A stretch of DNA of 64,000 bases from Xanthomonas nasturtii (GCF_001660815.1 NZ_LYMI01000089.1:62001-126000); one strand, 5' to 3'; numbered from the stretch's first letter, positions 18,231 to 26,701 are shown. A program made the numbers and translations. The notes: generated by a model from the sequence alone, not told the origin.

Positions 18231-18365
18231 TTTCTGACAACTTCATGTTTTAACAAAAGAAATCGGATGCTATGAACCATTTTTACACGTATGTCGACTG
18301 AACCCCTTAATGTCCCGCGACGCGAGGCGTCGCCGCACGTCACGCGCTCACAGTCGCGAACAACC

Positions 18366-18494
18366 CATAGCGAGCAGTCGCCGGCCGGGTGTGGGCCGCG
18401 CACAGGAACCGCGGCGGACAAGTGATAGATGCCGATTCCGAGCGCTGGTTGCGCGCGTCTGGCGGTGAGCGCAATCGTGCTGGTCGCTGCCCTT
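18366..18494. repeat. Dispersed ~130-bp imperfect repeat, copy 2
   Basis: Sister of 2915-3044, same orientation. An ATG at 18429 opens the short frame MPIPSAGCARLAVSAIVLVA, comparable to MRIPSTDRARLAVSAVVLLA in copy 1. The copy ends inside the stop codon of the tfoX-like gene. See the findings for the codon-level comparison. Confidence 0.8.
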
Positions 18495-18885
18495 AGTCGT
18501 CGTGCGCGCCGCTTGGCTGCGCGCCGTCATCGGCCGACTCGATCATGTCGCCGTGCGTATCGTCGTTGTCGGCGCGTGCGTAATGCACGGTTTCCACCGG
18601 CCCGCCGATGGCGCGGCCGCGCACCGGCAGCAGCGCGCTGGCTGCTTCGTATTCGGCCAGCAACGCATGGCGCCGCGCTTCCGGCACGTCCTGCCAGTGG
18701 CAATCGGAGAGCGCGCCTTCCAGCGAATACAGCAGGTTGAGGCTGGGCTTGAAGCCGGCACGGCGGACTTTCACGAATGCACCCACCGCGCCGACGGCTT
18801 GCAGGTCCTGCTGCGTGCGCAGGCCGACCTGGCGCAGCCACGCCGCGCTCTTGGGGCCGATGTTGCGCATCCGCTCGGTGGTCAC
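18493..18885 (-). CDS. TfoX C-terminal domain protein
   Basis: The 130-residue product opens with TERMRNIGPKSAAWLRQVG, the helix-hairpin-helix-like start of the TfoX_C domain, which fills residues 1-85 (QDLQAVGAVGAFVKVRRAG, SLNLLYSLEGALSDCHWQ). The last 35 residues are acidic and polar and probably disordered. There is no TfoX N-terminal domain, so this is the stand-alone form common in gammaproteobacteria; it should not be read as a competence activator. The GTG at 18885 overlaps the stop of the upstream fRMsr gene (GTGA), suggesting coupling; the ATG at 18870 is an alternative. Its 3' end abuts the dispersed repeat. Confidence 0.85.
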   Translation of the reverse strand: MTTERMRNIGPKSAAWLRQVGLRTQQDLQAVGAVGAFVKVRRAGFKPSLNLLYSLEGALSDCHWQDVPEARRHALLAEYEAASALLPVRGRAIGGPVETVHYARADNDDTHGDMIESADDGAQPSGAHDD

Positions 18886-19364
18886 GCCAGCGCGTCCACA
18901 AAGAGTTGCGCAATGGCTTCCAGGCCGCGTTGATCGTCCGCATCGAAGCGGTCCAGGTCCGGGCTGTCCAGATCCAGCACGCCGATCAGCGCATCGCCCT
19001 TGACCAGCGGAATCACCAGCTCCGAGCGCGATGCCGAATCGCAGGCGATATGCCCGGGGAACGCATCCACGTCGGCAATGCGCTGGCTCTGCCGGGTGCT
19101 GGCGGCCGCGCCGCACACGCCCTTGTCCAGCGGAATGCGCACGCATGCCGGCAGACCCTGGAACGGCCCCACCACCAGCTCGCGGCCGTCGTAGAAATAA
19201 AATCCGGCCCAGTTGAGCGAGGGCAGGGAGTTGAAGATCAGCGCGGCCAGATTGGCGGCGTTGGCGATCCGGTCCGGCTCGCCGTGTACCAGTGCCTGGG
19301 CCTGGGCGGTGAGCTGGGCATATTGTTCCGGCTTGCTGCCGGTCAGCGAAGAGGTGGCGAACAT
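18882..19364 (-). CDS. msrC: Free methionine-(R)-sulfoxide reductase (GAF domain)
   Basis: A single-GAF-domain enzyme of 160 residues that reduces free Met-R-sulfoxide. The three functional cysteines are visible: Cys in LPACVRIPLDKGVCG (two) and FPGHIACDSASRSE (resolving/catalytic). NWAGFYFYDGRELVVGPFQG and ELVIPLVKGDALIGVLDLDS are the other family hallmarks. The start could be TTG at 19370 or ATG at 19364; I use the ATG. The gene overlaps the downstream TfoX-C gene by four bases. Confidence 0.92.
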   Translation of the reverse strand: MFATSSLTGSKPEQYAQLTAQAQALVHGEPDRIANAANLAALIFNSLPSLNWAGFYFYDGRELVVGPFQGLPACVRIPLDKGVCGAAASTRQSQRIADVDAFPGHIACDSASRSELVIPLVKGDALIGVLDLDSPDLDRFDADDQRGLEAIAQLFVDALA

Positions 19365-19671
19365 CGGCAAAGTTTAGCAGCGGCCGTCTGCAGCGTGCCT
19401 GCGACGGGGCAGGTCACGCACGAGCACGCGCTGCGCCGGGCGTGTGGGCAGGTCAGAGCACGCAGCAGGCCCATCACGGTGCGCACCGTTCTGCGCTCAA
19501 TTGCCGCGCGCTGGCTGGCTGGCGTCGGTACGCTGCTCATCGATCACCGGCAGCGACGGGCAGCACGGCGCGCTATCAACGCAAATCAACCGTGCTCAGC
19601 CGTGCGGCCCGGTGCGCGCGTTATGCTGCGCGCCCTCACGGCAATGGCGGCGCGGCCGCAGGATCTGGCGT
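19365..19671. other. Intergenic region, msrC-bioD
   Basis: Divergent promoter region of about 307 bp between msrC (minus) and bioD (plus). I see no gene, repeat or clear operator. Open frames here lack ribosome sites and recognisable products. Confidence 0.5.
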
Positions 19672-20346
19672 ATGCAGCACCCGGCGTTTTATGTCACCGG
19701 CACCGATACCGGTATCGGCAAGACCATGGGCAGCACTGCGCTGCTGCATGCGTTGCGCGCACGCGGCCACAGCGCGGTCGGCATGAAGCCGGTGGCCAGC
19801 GGCTGCGAACACACGCCGCAGGGCTGGCGCAACGAAGACGCGCTGGCGCTGCAGGCGGCCAGCCACCCGCAACCGGACTATGCAAGCCTCAATCCCTATG
19901 CGTTGCCCGCACCGTTGGCACCGGAGCTGGCCGCAGCCGATGTCGGCGTGACGCTGACGCTGGCGCCGATCACGCAGGCGTTTGCGCAATTGCGCGCGCA
20001 GGCCGAAGTGGTGGTGGTGGAAGGCGTCGGTGGCTGGGCCGCGCCGCTGAGCGCGACCCTGGATCAAGCCGACCTGGTGCGCGCGTTGCGGCTGCCGGTG
20101 GTGCTGGTGGTCGGCGTGCGGCTGGGCTGCATCAACCATGCGCGCCTGACCGCCGCTGCCATCGCCGCCGACGGCCTGGACTGCATCGGCTGGATCGCCA
20201 ACGAAATCGATCCGCAGATGGAGCGCGCCGAAGACAACATCCGCATGCTGCACGCGCGTCTGGCGATGCCGTGCTGGGGGCGGATCCCGTGGCGACCGGG
20301 TGCCGATGCCGCCAGCCAGGCGCACGGGCTGCAATTGCCGGCCTAG
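19672..20346 (+). CDS. bioD: Dethiobiotin synthetase
   Basis: BioD closes the ureido ring of dethiobiotin with ATP and CO2, the penultimate step of biotin synthesis. The 224-residue product starts MQHPAFYVTGTDTGIGKTMG with the P-loop at residues 10-18. VGMKPVASGCE and VVVEGVGGWAAPLS are the substrate and Mg-binding signatures. The C-terminus WGRIPWRPGADAASQAHGLQ is typical. An in-frame open stretch reaches back to 19444 but has no family similarity, so the ATG at 19672 is used. No other bio gene is in the window. Confidence 0.95.
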   Translation: MQHPAFYVTGTDTGIGKTMGSTALLHALRARGHSAVGMKPVASGCEHTPQGWRNEDALALQAASHPQPDYASLNPYALPAPLAPELAAADVGVTLTLAPITQAFAQLRAQAEVVVVEGVGGWAAPLSATLDQADLVRALRLPVVLVVGVRLGCINHARLTAAAIAADGLDCIGWIANEIDPQMERAEDNIRMLHARLAMPCWGRIPWRPGADAASQAHGLQLPA

Positions 20347-20581
20347 GTCAGACCCGGCAAGTACGCGAGCCTGCTGGCGCGCAGCGCGGTCGGCGTCTGG
20401 TCGGGTCCGCGCCCAGCGCGCGTGTTGTGGCTGAGCAGAGACTGCATGCACGCTCCACGCGCCGGTGGTGCGCACCGTCACTGCTCTGTAAGCAACACGC
20501 TTGCATGTCACCGCAGCAGCTGCGCACCTGCAGCGTCCCCGAGCCAAACCTGCGCAGCGAAAACCCCAGCGATCAGGCAAT
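20347..20581. other. Intergenic region, bioD-phasin
   Basis: Between the bioD stop and the phasin terminator I see no supported gene; it is convergent 3' sequence with no evident hairpin for bioD. Confidence 0.5.
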
Positions 20582-20615
20582 AAAAAAGCCCGACAGAGGG
20601 AGGGATCTGTCGGGC
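20582..20615 (-). terminator. Intrinsic terminator of the phasin gene
   Basis: GCCCGACAGA (20588-20597) pairs perfectly with TCTGTCGGGC (20606-20615) around an 8-base loop; on the minus strand it is followed by six Ts. It lies 53 bp beyond the phasin stop. Confidence 0.9.
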
Positions 20616-20667
20616 CGGATTGCACGGGGGGAGGGACCCATGCAAAGACGCTGAATTTTATTGGCGG

Positions 20668-21003
20668 TTACTTGCGCCGGGTCTTGCCTGTTGCGCCGGC
20701 CTGCTCGCTGCCGGTGTCGAACTGCTGCTTGGCCAATTGCCCAAGCTCGCTGGACATTTTCAACCCCATTCCCATCACTTCCTGATTGACCGAAGCCAGA
20801 CGTTCCAGGTTGTCGCGGGCCAGTTGCAGTCCTTTCGACCAGAGCGTCTGGTAGGCGCCCAGATCGCGTGCCTGCGCAAACTCACCGAAGAAGCTGGTGG
20901 TCGCGTTGACGTTCTGTTCCAGCGTGTCCAATGCCAACTGGTTGGCACGCGCTGCAGCAGAGGCGAACTGACGGGTGAAGCTGTTTTCGAACTGCGCCGA
21001 CAT
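20668..21003 (-). CDS. Phasin-family protein
   Basis: A 111-residue, mostly helical protein with the phasin_2-type pattern: SAQFENSFTRQFASAAARAN, ALDTLEQNVNATTSFFGEFA, WSKGLQLARDNLERLAS and a basic tail TGKTRRK. Phasins coat polyhydroxyalkanoate granules; small phasin-like proteins also occur in species with little PHA, so the granule role is by family. GGGG precedes the ATG at 21003 by eight bases; the open frame continues upstream but without similarity. Two matching inverted repeats just upstream look like operators, and an intrinsic terminator follows the stop, so it forms a single-gene unit. Confidence 0.85.
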   Translation of the reverse strand: MSAQFENSFTRQFASAAARANQLALDTLEQNVNATTSFFGEFAQARDLGAYQTLWSKGLQLARDNLERLASVNQEVMGMGLKMSSELGQLAKQQFDTGSEQAGATGKTRRK

Positions 21004-21034
21004 TGCGAACCCCTTGGGGAAGCGTGTGACCGTT

Positions 21035-21075
21035 TGTTGCGTTGCAACATACGCCGATATTGTTGCGATGCAACA
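21035..21075 (-). promoter_or_regulatory. Paired operators TGTTGC-N3-GCAACA before the phasin gene
   Basis: Two perfect 6-3-6 inverted repeats, TGTTGCGTTGCAACA (21035-21049) and TGTTGCGATGCAACA (21061-21075), with centres 26 bp apart, lie 32 and 58 bp upstream of the phasin ATG. The TGC-N-GCA core recalls the operators reported for PhaR-type repressors of phasin genes, but the regulator here is unknown. Confidence 0.75.
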
Positions 21076-21148
21076 CGTTTGCTGAAAATTTACCAAATAT
21101 CTGCAGAAGTCCTTCCGTATCAAACGGTTGGAACAGGTCTGAAACGAC

Positions 21149-21169
21149 AAAAGCCGCCCAGCGGGCGGC
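21149..21169 (-). terminator. Intrinsic terminator of queD
   Basis: GCCGCCC (21153-21159) pairs with GGGCGGC (21163-21169) across a 3-base loop; on the minus strand TTTT follows. It lies 28 bp past the queD stop. Confidence 0.85.
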
Positions 21170-21196
21170 TTCAGGACACCGGAATGCGCGGAAGAA

Positions 21197-21550
21197 TCAG
21201 CCGCGGTAGCGGCAGCCGGAGGTGCAGGTTTCATGCACCACGATCTCGCTCAGCTGCGGCAGCGCCGGCTTGAGCTGCTGCCAGATCCAGATTGCCAGCC
21301 GTTCGCTGGTAGGGTTTTCCAGCCCCTCGATGTCGTTGAGGTAATGGTGGTCCAGGCGATCGTAGATCGGCTGGAAGGCGGCCTTGATGTCGCCGAAGTC
21401 CATGATCCAGCCGGTGTCGGCACCTGGCTCGCCGCTGACGTGCAGCTCGACCCGGAACGAATGCCCATGCAGCCGGGCGCACTTGTGGCCGGGCGGCACA
21501 TTGGGAAGCCGATGCGCGGCTTCGAGCGTAAAGACTTTGAAGATATCCAT
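21197..21550 (-). CDS. queD: 6-carboxy-5,6,7,8-tetrahydropterin synthase
   Basis: QueD makes 6-carboxytetrahydropterin from dihydroneopterin triphosphate, an early step to queuosine. The 117-residue product has the catalytic and zinc-binding residues of the PTPS fold: [11 protein letters not shown] (zinc His), [15 protein letters not shown] (Cys plus two zinc His), [22 protein letters not shown] and the Glu in [14 protein letters not shown]. The ATG at 21550 gives the usual start [10 protein letters not shown]; an upstream alternative adds a Pro-rich tail. Convergence is avoided: the phasin gene lies downstream on the same strand with its own operators. Confidence 0.96.
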   Translation of the reverse strand: MDIFKVFTLEAAHRLPNVPPGHKCARLHGHSFRVELHVSGEPGADTGWIMDFGDIKAAFQPIYDRLDHHYLNDIEGLENPTSERLAIWIWQQLKPALPQLSEIVVHETCTSGCRYRG

Positions 21551-21684
21551 GGCGGTGATCGGTAAGCAGTAGCAAAAGGAGGGGGGGCGCGCCGGCGTCG
21601 CCGGATGACGCAAGGGTCCGGCGACGCCGGCCCCGATACAACAAGGGCCGCATCGCGGCCCTTGTTCTCAGCAGACGCCGTGTA

Positions 21685-23067
21685 TCAGGCGCCGCGGTTG
21701 GCCGGACGCTGGCCGCCACGGCCACCATCGCGACGGCCTGCGCCGGCACCGGCTGCCTGACGCGGCCCGCTGCTGCGCTGGCCACCGGGCTTCTTCGGGC
21801 CGGCATGCGCATGCGCCTGACGCGGCGCATCGCCATGCGGACGACGCGCGTGGCTCTTGCGCGGTGCGCGGTCGCCACCCGGCTGCTCGGCGCGGCCCGG
21901 CGCACTGTTGCCCCAGCGGATCGGGGTCTGCGGCTCGTAGCCCGGCACGTCGCGGATTTCCACGTCGCGGCCCAGCATGCGCACGATCTGGCGCAGCAGC
22001 TTGGCTTCGTCCTGCGCCACCAGCGAAATCGCCTCGCCGGTGGAGCCGTTACGGCCGGTGCGGCCGATCCGGTGCACGTAGTCTTCGGCCACCATCGGCA
22101 GGTCGTAGTTGATGACCTTGGGCAGCTGATCGATATCGATACCGCGCGCAGCGATATCGGTGGCCACCAGCACGGTGACGCGGCCGGCCTTGAAGTCGCT
22201 CAGTGCACGCATGCGCTGGCCCTGGCTCTTGTTGCCGTGGATCGCCGCGGTCTTGATGCCGGACTTCTCCAGGAACAGCGCCAGCTTGTCGCTGCCATGC
22301 TTGGTGCGCGCGAACACCAGGGTCTGCTCGCGGCTGTCCTGCGCCAGCAGGTGCAGCAGCAGATCGCGCTTGCGCGCGCCATCGACCGGGTGCACGCGAT
22401 GGGTGATGCTCTCGGCCACGGTGTTGCTCGGGGTGACCTGGATCTGCATCGGGTTGCGCATGAATTCCAGCGCCAGCTGCTTGATGTTCTCTTCGAAAGT
22501 GGCCGAGAACAGCAGCGTCTGACGGTCCTGGCGCGGCAGCTTGGTCAGGATGCGCTTGATCGACGGCAAAAAGCCCATGTCGAGCATGCGGTCGGCTTCG
22601 TCCAGGATCAGCACTTCGATGCCGGACAGGTCCACGCTGCGACGCTCGATATGGTCGATCAGCCGCCCCGGGCAGGCGATCAGCAGGTCCACGCCGCGGC
22701 GCAGGGTGTCGAGCTGGTTGCCCATGCCCACGCCGCCGTAGATCACTGCGCTCGGAATGCGCAGGTACTTGCTGTAGCCGCGCAGGCTGTCGTGCACCTG
22801 GGTGGCCAGCTCGCGGGTCGGGGTCAGGATCAGCGCGCGCGGCTTGCGCGGGCCGTTGACCGGCTGCGGCGTGGTGCCCAGGTGCTGCAGCAGCGGCAGG
22901 CCGAACGCGGCAGTCTTGCCGGTACCGGTCTGCGCGCCGGCCAGCAGGTCGTGACCGGCCAGCACCAACGGGATCGCCTGCTGCTGGATCGCAGTGGGGG
23001 TTTCATAGCCCTGCTCGGCCAACGCGCGCAGCAGGAAGGGCGCAAGGCCCAGGGATTCAAAAGACAT
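21685..23067 (-). CDS. rhlE: DEAD-box RNA helicase, RhlE-like
   Basis: An ATP-dependent RNA helicase of 460 residues acting in ribosome assembly or mRNA turnover. Motifs appear in order: Q motif (TPTAIQQQAIPLVLAG), motif I AQTGTGKT, Ia PTRELA, motif II DEAD, motif III SAT, motif IV-V region ATDIAARGIDID and motif VI HRIGRTGR. The last 80 residues are basic and Gly/Arg/Pro-rich (GGRGGQRPANRGA), an RNA-binding tail typical of RhlE. The ATG at 23067 gives the standard start MSFESLGLAPFLLRALAEQG; AGCTTCC upstream is a modest ribosome site. A long 5' gap precedes it. Confidence 0.93.
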   Translation of the reverse strand: MSFESLGLAPFLLRALAEQGYETPTAIQQQAIPLVLAGHDLLAGAQTGTGKTAAFGLPLLQHLGTTPQPVNGPRKPRALILTPTRELATQVHDSLRGYSKYLRIPSAVIYGGVGMGNQLDTLRRGVDLLIACPGRLIDHIERRSVDLSGIEVLILDEADRMLDMGFLPSIKRILTKLPRQDRQTLLFSATFEENIKQLALEFMRNPMQIQVTPSNTVAESITHRVHPVDGARKRDLLLHLLAQDSREQTLVFARTKHGSDKLALFLEKSGIKTAAIHGNKSQGQRMRALSDFKAGRVTVLVATDIAARGIDIDQLPKVINYDLPMVAEDYVHRIGRTGRNGSTGEAISLVAQDEAKLLRQIVRMLGRDVEIRDVPGYEPQTPIRWGNSAPGRAEQPGGDRAPRKSHARRPHGDAPRQAHAHAGPKKPGGQRSSGPRQAAGAGAGRRDGGRGGQRPANRGA

Positions 23068-23443
23068 CAGGAAGCTCCAAGTAAAGCGCCGCCGCCAGGC
23101 ACAGCCCGGAGCGCAGACGCATTGCAGATGCAAAAAGTGAGGCTCGGAGCGTTCCCGTGAACCGCGCTGCGAGATGGTGGAACAACCCGATCAAAGAGCG
23201 ATGGGTTTGTCGGCACCACGAAAGGCGTCGGGTGGGGCGGGCGAGCGGATCGATCGATCCTGGCCTCGCCGGCTGTCCCTAAGGGAAACGGACGGCCGCA
23301 TGCAGACCCGGCAAGTGTACTCGCCTTTGGCGCGCTGCACAAAATCCCGTCACTGCGGTTGTGGTACCGGTCAGTTGTTTCAACTGCAACCACTGCGGCG
23401 GCAGGCCGTACAATCGCCCCATCAGCCACAGCACAGGATGGTC
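23068..23443. other. Intergenic region, rhlE and fumarylacetoacetase (divergent)
   Basis: A 376-bp divergent control region with no gene I can support. Near 23370-23385 CAGTTG-TTT-CAACTG forms a short hairpin 55-65 bp before the fumarylacetoacetase start. Promoters for both genes must lie here but no clear boxes stand out. Confidence 0.5.
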
Positions 23444-24433
23444 ATGAAGCTAGGTTCCCTGAAGGAAGGCGGCCGCGACGGCAGCCTGATCGTGGTCGCG
23501 CGCGACCTGCGCACTGCCGTGCGCGCCACCGGCATCGCGCCCACCCTGCAGCGCGCGCTGGAAGACTGGAGCAATGTGGCGCCGCGTCTGAACGCCTTGT
23601 CGGCCTCGCTCAACGACGGCAGCGCCGACGGCGTGTTCGATCTGGATATGCAGGCCTTGGCCGCACCGCTGCCGCGTGCCTACGAGTTCGTCGATGGCAG
23701 CGCTTACCTGCCGCACGTGGAGCGGGTACGCCGCGCGCGCAATGCCGAGGTGCCGGACAGCTTCTACACCGACCCGCTGATGTATCAGGCCACCAGCGCA
23801 GGGTTCTACGGCCCGCGCGATGCCATCAAGGTGATCAGCGAAGACCACGGCATCGATCTGGAAGCCGAACTGGTGGTGATCACCGACGACGTGCCGATGG
23901 GCGCCTCGCCCGAGCAGGCCGCCGCGCACATCCAGCTGGTCGGCCTGGTCAACGACGTGTCGCTGCGCAATCTGATCCCGGCCGAGCTCGCCAAGGGCTT
24001 CGGTTTCGTGCAATCCAAACCGCGCTCGGCGCTATCGCCGGTGTTTGTCACTCCCGACGAGCTGGACGCTGCCTGGCGCGAGAACAAGGTGCATCTGCCG
24101 CTGGTGACCCACGTCAATGGCGCCTGGTTCGGCGCGCCCGAAGCCGGCAACGACATGCAGTTCGACTTCGCCCAGCTGATCGCCCACGCCGCCAAAACGC
24201 GGCCGCTCTCGGCCGGCACGATCGTGGGTTCGGGCACCATCGCCAACCAGGACACCAGCCTGGGTGCCTCGTGTTTTGCCGAACAGCGCGTGGTCGAGAC
24301 CCTGCGCGACGGCAAGCCCAGCACGCCCTTCATGGCGTTCGGTGACGTGGTGCGGATCGAGATGTTCGATGCCAGTGGCGCCAGCATCTTCGGTGCGATC
24401 GAGCAGCGCGTCGAACGGCAGCCGCTGCCATGA
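23444..24433 (+). CDS. Fumarylacetoacetate hydrolase family protein
   Basis: A 329-residue FAH-fold enzyme. The metal-binding residues are visible in FYGPRDAIKV, the EAELVVITDDVP segment and VTHVNGAWFG; GTIVGSGTIANQD is the conserved C-terminal substrate loop. Together with maiA 43 bp downstream it should complete tyrosine/homogentisate breakdown, cleaving fumarylacetoacetate to fumarate and acetoacetate; the bacterial family also hydrolyses related beta-diketo acids. AGGATGG lies just before the ATG at 23444 (an ATG two codons earlier is possible). Longer upstream frames cover non-coding leader. Confidence 0.88.
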   Translation: MKLGSLKEGGRDGSLIVVARDLRTAVRATGIAPTLQRALEDWSNVAPRLNALSASLNDGSADGVFDLDMQALAAPLPRAYEFVDGSAYLPHVERVRRARNAEVPDSFYTDPLMYQATSAGFYGPRDAIKVISEDHGIDLEAELVVITDDVPMGASPEQAAAHIQLVGLVNDVSLRNLIPAELAKGFGFVQSKPRSALSPVFVTPDELDAAWRENKVHLPLVTHVNGAWFGAPEAGNDMQFDFAQLIAHAAKTRPLSAGTIVGSGTIANQDTSLGASCFAEQRVVETLRDGKPSTPFMAFGDVVRIEMFDASGASIFGAIEQRVERQPLP

Positions 24434-24476
24434 CACCGGCGAAGGTGTTGGTCACCAAAAACGTGCGAGGCCGGGC

Positions 24477-25139
24477 ATGAGCGCGCCACTGGAGCTGTTC
24501 TCGTACTGGCGCTCCAGTGCCGCGTATCGCGTCCGCATCGGCCTGAATCTGAAGGCGCTGGCGTACCTCACGCATCCGGTGCATCTGGTACGCGACGGCG
24601 GCGAGCAGCACGCCGCTGCCTATGCACAGCTCAACCCACAGCAGCTGGTTCCGACGCTGCGCCATGGCGCGGTGGTGATTCCGCAATCGCTGGCGATTCT
24701 GGAGTATCTGGAAGAAGCGTTCCCGGACAGCACATGCCTGCTGCCTGCAGCGCCGGCAGAGCGCGCCCGCGTGCGTGCGCTCGCCCAGGTCATCGCCTGC
24801 GATGTGCATCCGCTCAACAACCTGCGCGTCATGCAGGTGCTGGAGCGCGAGTTCGCGCTGGATGCGGCGCAACGCCAGCACTGGACGCGGCACTGGATGG
24901 AGCGCGGCTTTGCCGCACTGGAACAGCAGCTGGCACGCGACCCGCTCACTGGCCGCTTCTGTCATGGCGATGTGCCAGGCCTGGCCGATGGGGTATTGGT
25001 CCCCCAGCTCTACAACGCGCACCGGTTCGAGGTTGATCTGGCCCCGTATCCGACCCTGCAGCGCATCGAACAGGCCTGCCTGGCGTTACCGGCCTTCGAT
25101 GCGGCACGGCCGGAGATGCAGGTTGATGCGGTGGCGTGA
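24477..25139 (+). CDS. maiA: Maleylacetoacetate isomerase (zeta-class GST)
   Basis: MaiA isomerises maleylacetoacetate to fumarylacetoacetate using glutathione. The 220-residue product has the zeta-GST signature LFSYWRSSAAYRVRIGLNLK (residues 7-26, with the Ser-rich active site), NPQQLVPTLRHG, the glutathione-contact IPQSLAILEYLEE, and HPLNNLRVMQ in the helical domain. It follows the FAH gene by 43 bp on the same strand, consistent with a two-gene catabolic operon; GAGGCCGGGC before the ATG at 24477 is a weak ribosome site. A MITE-like element starts 17 bp after its stop. Confidence 0.95.
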   Translation: MSAPLELFSYWRSSAAYRVRIGLNLKALAYLTHPVHLVRDGGEQHAAAYAQLNPQQLVPTLRHGAVVIPQSLAILEYLEEAFPDSTCLLPAAPAERARVRALAQVIACDVHPLNNLRVMQVLEREFALDAAQRQHWTRHWMERGFAALEQQLARDPLTGRFCHGDVPGLADGVLVPQLYNAHRFEVDLAPYPTLQRIEQACLALPAFDAARPEMQVDAVA

Positions 25140-25155
25140 GGGCTGCGCATCGAGG

Positions 25156-25358
25156 CCCTCATCCGCCCTTCGGGCACCTTCTCCCGTGGACGGGAGAAGG
25201 GCAGGCGGGCGTCTGATTCGATCCCAGTCGTTGCGATGCTGGATGAAGTTGCGACGCAAAGCCGTACGGTTCAAAGCGCAAGCCCCAAGGCACCGCACGC
25301 TCACTTATGTCCCTTCTCCCGCATGCGGGAGAAGGTGGCGCGCAGCGCCGGATGAGGG
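25156..25358. repeat. MITE-like inverted-repeat element, 203 bp
   Basis: Perfect 10-bp terminal inverted repeats (CCCTCATCCG at 25156, CGGATGAGGG ending 25358) bound the element. Just inside each end is a strong hairpin: CTTCTCCCG-tgga-CGGGAGAAG (25179-25200) and CCTTCTCCCGCATGCGGGAG (from 25312). No transposase is encoded. Sequences of this CCCTCATCCGCCC...CTTCTCCCG type are scattered in xanthomonad genomes. It lies between the convergent maiA and pilU genes. Confidence 0.8.
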
Positions 25359-25468
25359 TGCTTGTCGCATCGATATCGCGAATGAGGGGCTCGTCGCAGC
25401 GTCCGCCCTGACAGTGCAGGAGCCGGCAACCCGAGCGCCGCAATGACCGACCTTCGTCGCCAGACCGA

Positions 25469-26602
25469 TCAGATGAACCCGTGGCTGATCTTCGGCGCAG
25501 CCGCCGTTTCGTAGTCCGCATACGGGTCGTGTTCGCCGGAGCCGCCTTCGGAAAGACGGAACTTCAGGGCAAGGCCATCGCGTGAATCGGCGGCGCGCAG
25601 CGCTTCCTCCTGCTCGATTTCGCCAGACTTCACCATCCGGAACAGGCATTGGTCGAAGGTCTGCATGCCTTCTTCCAGCGACTCTTCCATCGCCTGCTTG
25701 ACCTCGTGCACCTGACCGCGACGCAGCAGGTCGCGGATCATCGGCGTGTTGAGCAGCACTTCGGTCGCCGGCCGGCGGCGTCCATCCACGCCCTTGACCA
25801 GGCGTTGCGACACCACCGCGCGCAGATTGAGCGCCAGATTCATCAGCACGTTCTTGTGCGCGCTCTCGGGGAAGAAATTGAGGATGCGCTCGATGGTCTG
25901 GTCGGCATTGTTGGAGTGCAACGTGGCCAGGCACAGGTGACCGGTTTCGGCAAACGCGATGGCGGCCTCCATGGTCTCGGCATCCAGGATTTCGCCGATC
26001 AGGATCACGTCCGGCGCTTCGCGCATCGCGTTCTTCAGCGCGCTCTGGAAGGCATGCGTGTCCAGGCCCACCTCGCGCTGGTTCACGATCGACATCTTGT
26101 GCTTGTGCAGATATTCGATCGGGTCCTCGATGGTGAGGATGTGCCCGGTGGTGGTGCTGTTGCGATGGTCGATCATCGATGCCAGCGAAGTTGACTTGCC
26201 GGAGCCGGTCGAGCCCACCACCAGCACCAGCCCGCGCGGGGTCATGATGACGTCCTTGAGCACCTGCGGCAGATTGAGCTCCTCGATGCTCGGGATCCGG
26301 CTGCGGATGGCGCGGATCACCATGCCCACTTCGCCGCGCTGCTTGAACACGTTGACGCGGAAGCGGCCGGCATCGGACAAGGCAATTGCCATGTTGAGCT
26401 CGAGCTCGCGCTCGAACTGCGGCACCTGGCCTTCGTCCATCAATGAGTAGGCGATTTTCTTGACCATCCCCGGCGGCAACCCCGTATTGCCGAGCGGGTA
26501 GAGCTTGCCTTCGATCTTGATGTACACCGGCGCGCCGGTGGTCAAGAACATGTCCGAGGCATTCTTTTCGGTCATCAGCTTCAGGAAGTAGCCGATATCC
26601 AT
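25469..26602 (-). CDS. pilU: Type IV pilus retraction ATPase PilU
   Basis: A PilT/PilU-type hexameric ATPase at the inner-membrane base of type IV pili that supports pilus retraction and twitching. The 377-residue product has Walker A VGSTGSGKST, the Asp box TIEDPIEYLH, Walker B DVILIGEI and the His box LATLHSNNADQTIERILNF. The N-terminus DIGYFLKLMTEKNASDMFLT and longer C-terminus (EHDPYADYETAAAPKIS) favour PilU over PilT. The ATG at 26602 fits the family; starts upstream are not conserved. PilT itself is not in the window. A divergent DUF4398 gene starts 100 bp away. Confidence 0.93.
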   Translation of the reverse strand: MDIGYFLKLMTEKNASDMFLTTGAPVYIKIEGKLYPLGNTGLPPGMVKKIAYSLMDEGQVPQFERELELNMAIALSDAGRFRVNVFKQRGEVGMVIRAIRSRIPSIEELNLPQVLKDVIMTPRGLVLVVGSTGSGKSTSLASMIDHRNSTTTGHILTIEDPIEYLHKHKMSIVNQREVGLDTHAFQSALKNAMREAPDVILIGEILDAETMEAAIAFAETGHLCLATLHSNNADQTIERILNFFPESAHKNVLMNLALNLRAVVSQRLVKGVDGRRRPATEVLLNTPMIRDLLRRGQVHEVKQAMEESLEEGMQTFDQCLFRMVKSGEIEQEEALRAADSRDGLALKFRLSEGGSGEHDPYADYETAAAPKISHGFI

Positions 26603-26701
26603 GCGCAATGGTTCCCCAACAAACAGCAGCGTCTCGTTGCAAGTCCGCCGCAGGCTTCCGACAATGGCCGTGCTCGAGACTTCCTCGCTACGGCTCCCCT
26701 A

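Noticed and set aside
18777..20654. 625-codon plus-strand frame across msrC and bioD
   Set aside because: It is antisense to msrC and out of frame with bioD, with Arg-rich low-complexity content and no domain.
21805..23160. 451-codon plus-strand frame opposite rhlE
   Set aside because: His/Ala/Gln-rich antisense shadow of an unmistakable DEAD-box helicase.
25156..25358. Considered as a short CRISPR array because of repeated CTTCTCCCG units
   Set aside because: Only two units in opposite orientation with perfect outer inverted repeats; this is an inverted-repeat element, not direct repeats with spacers.
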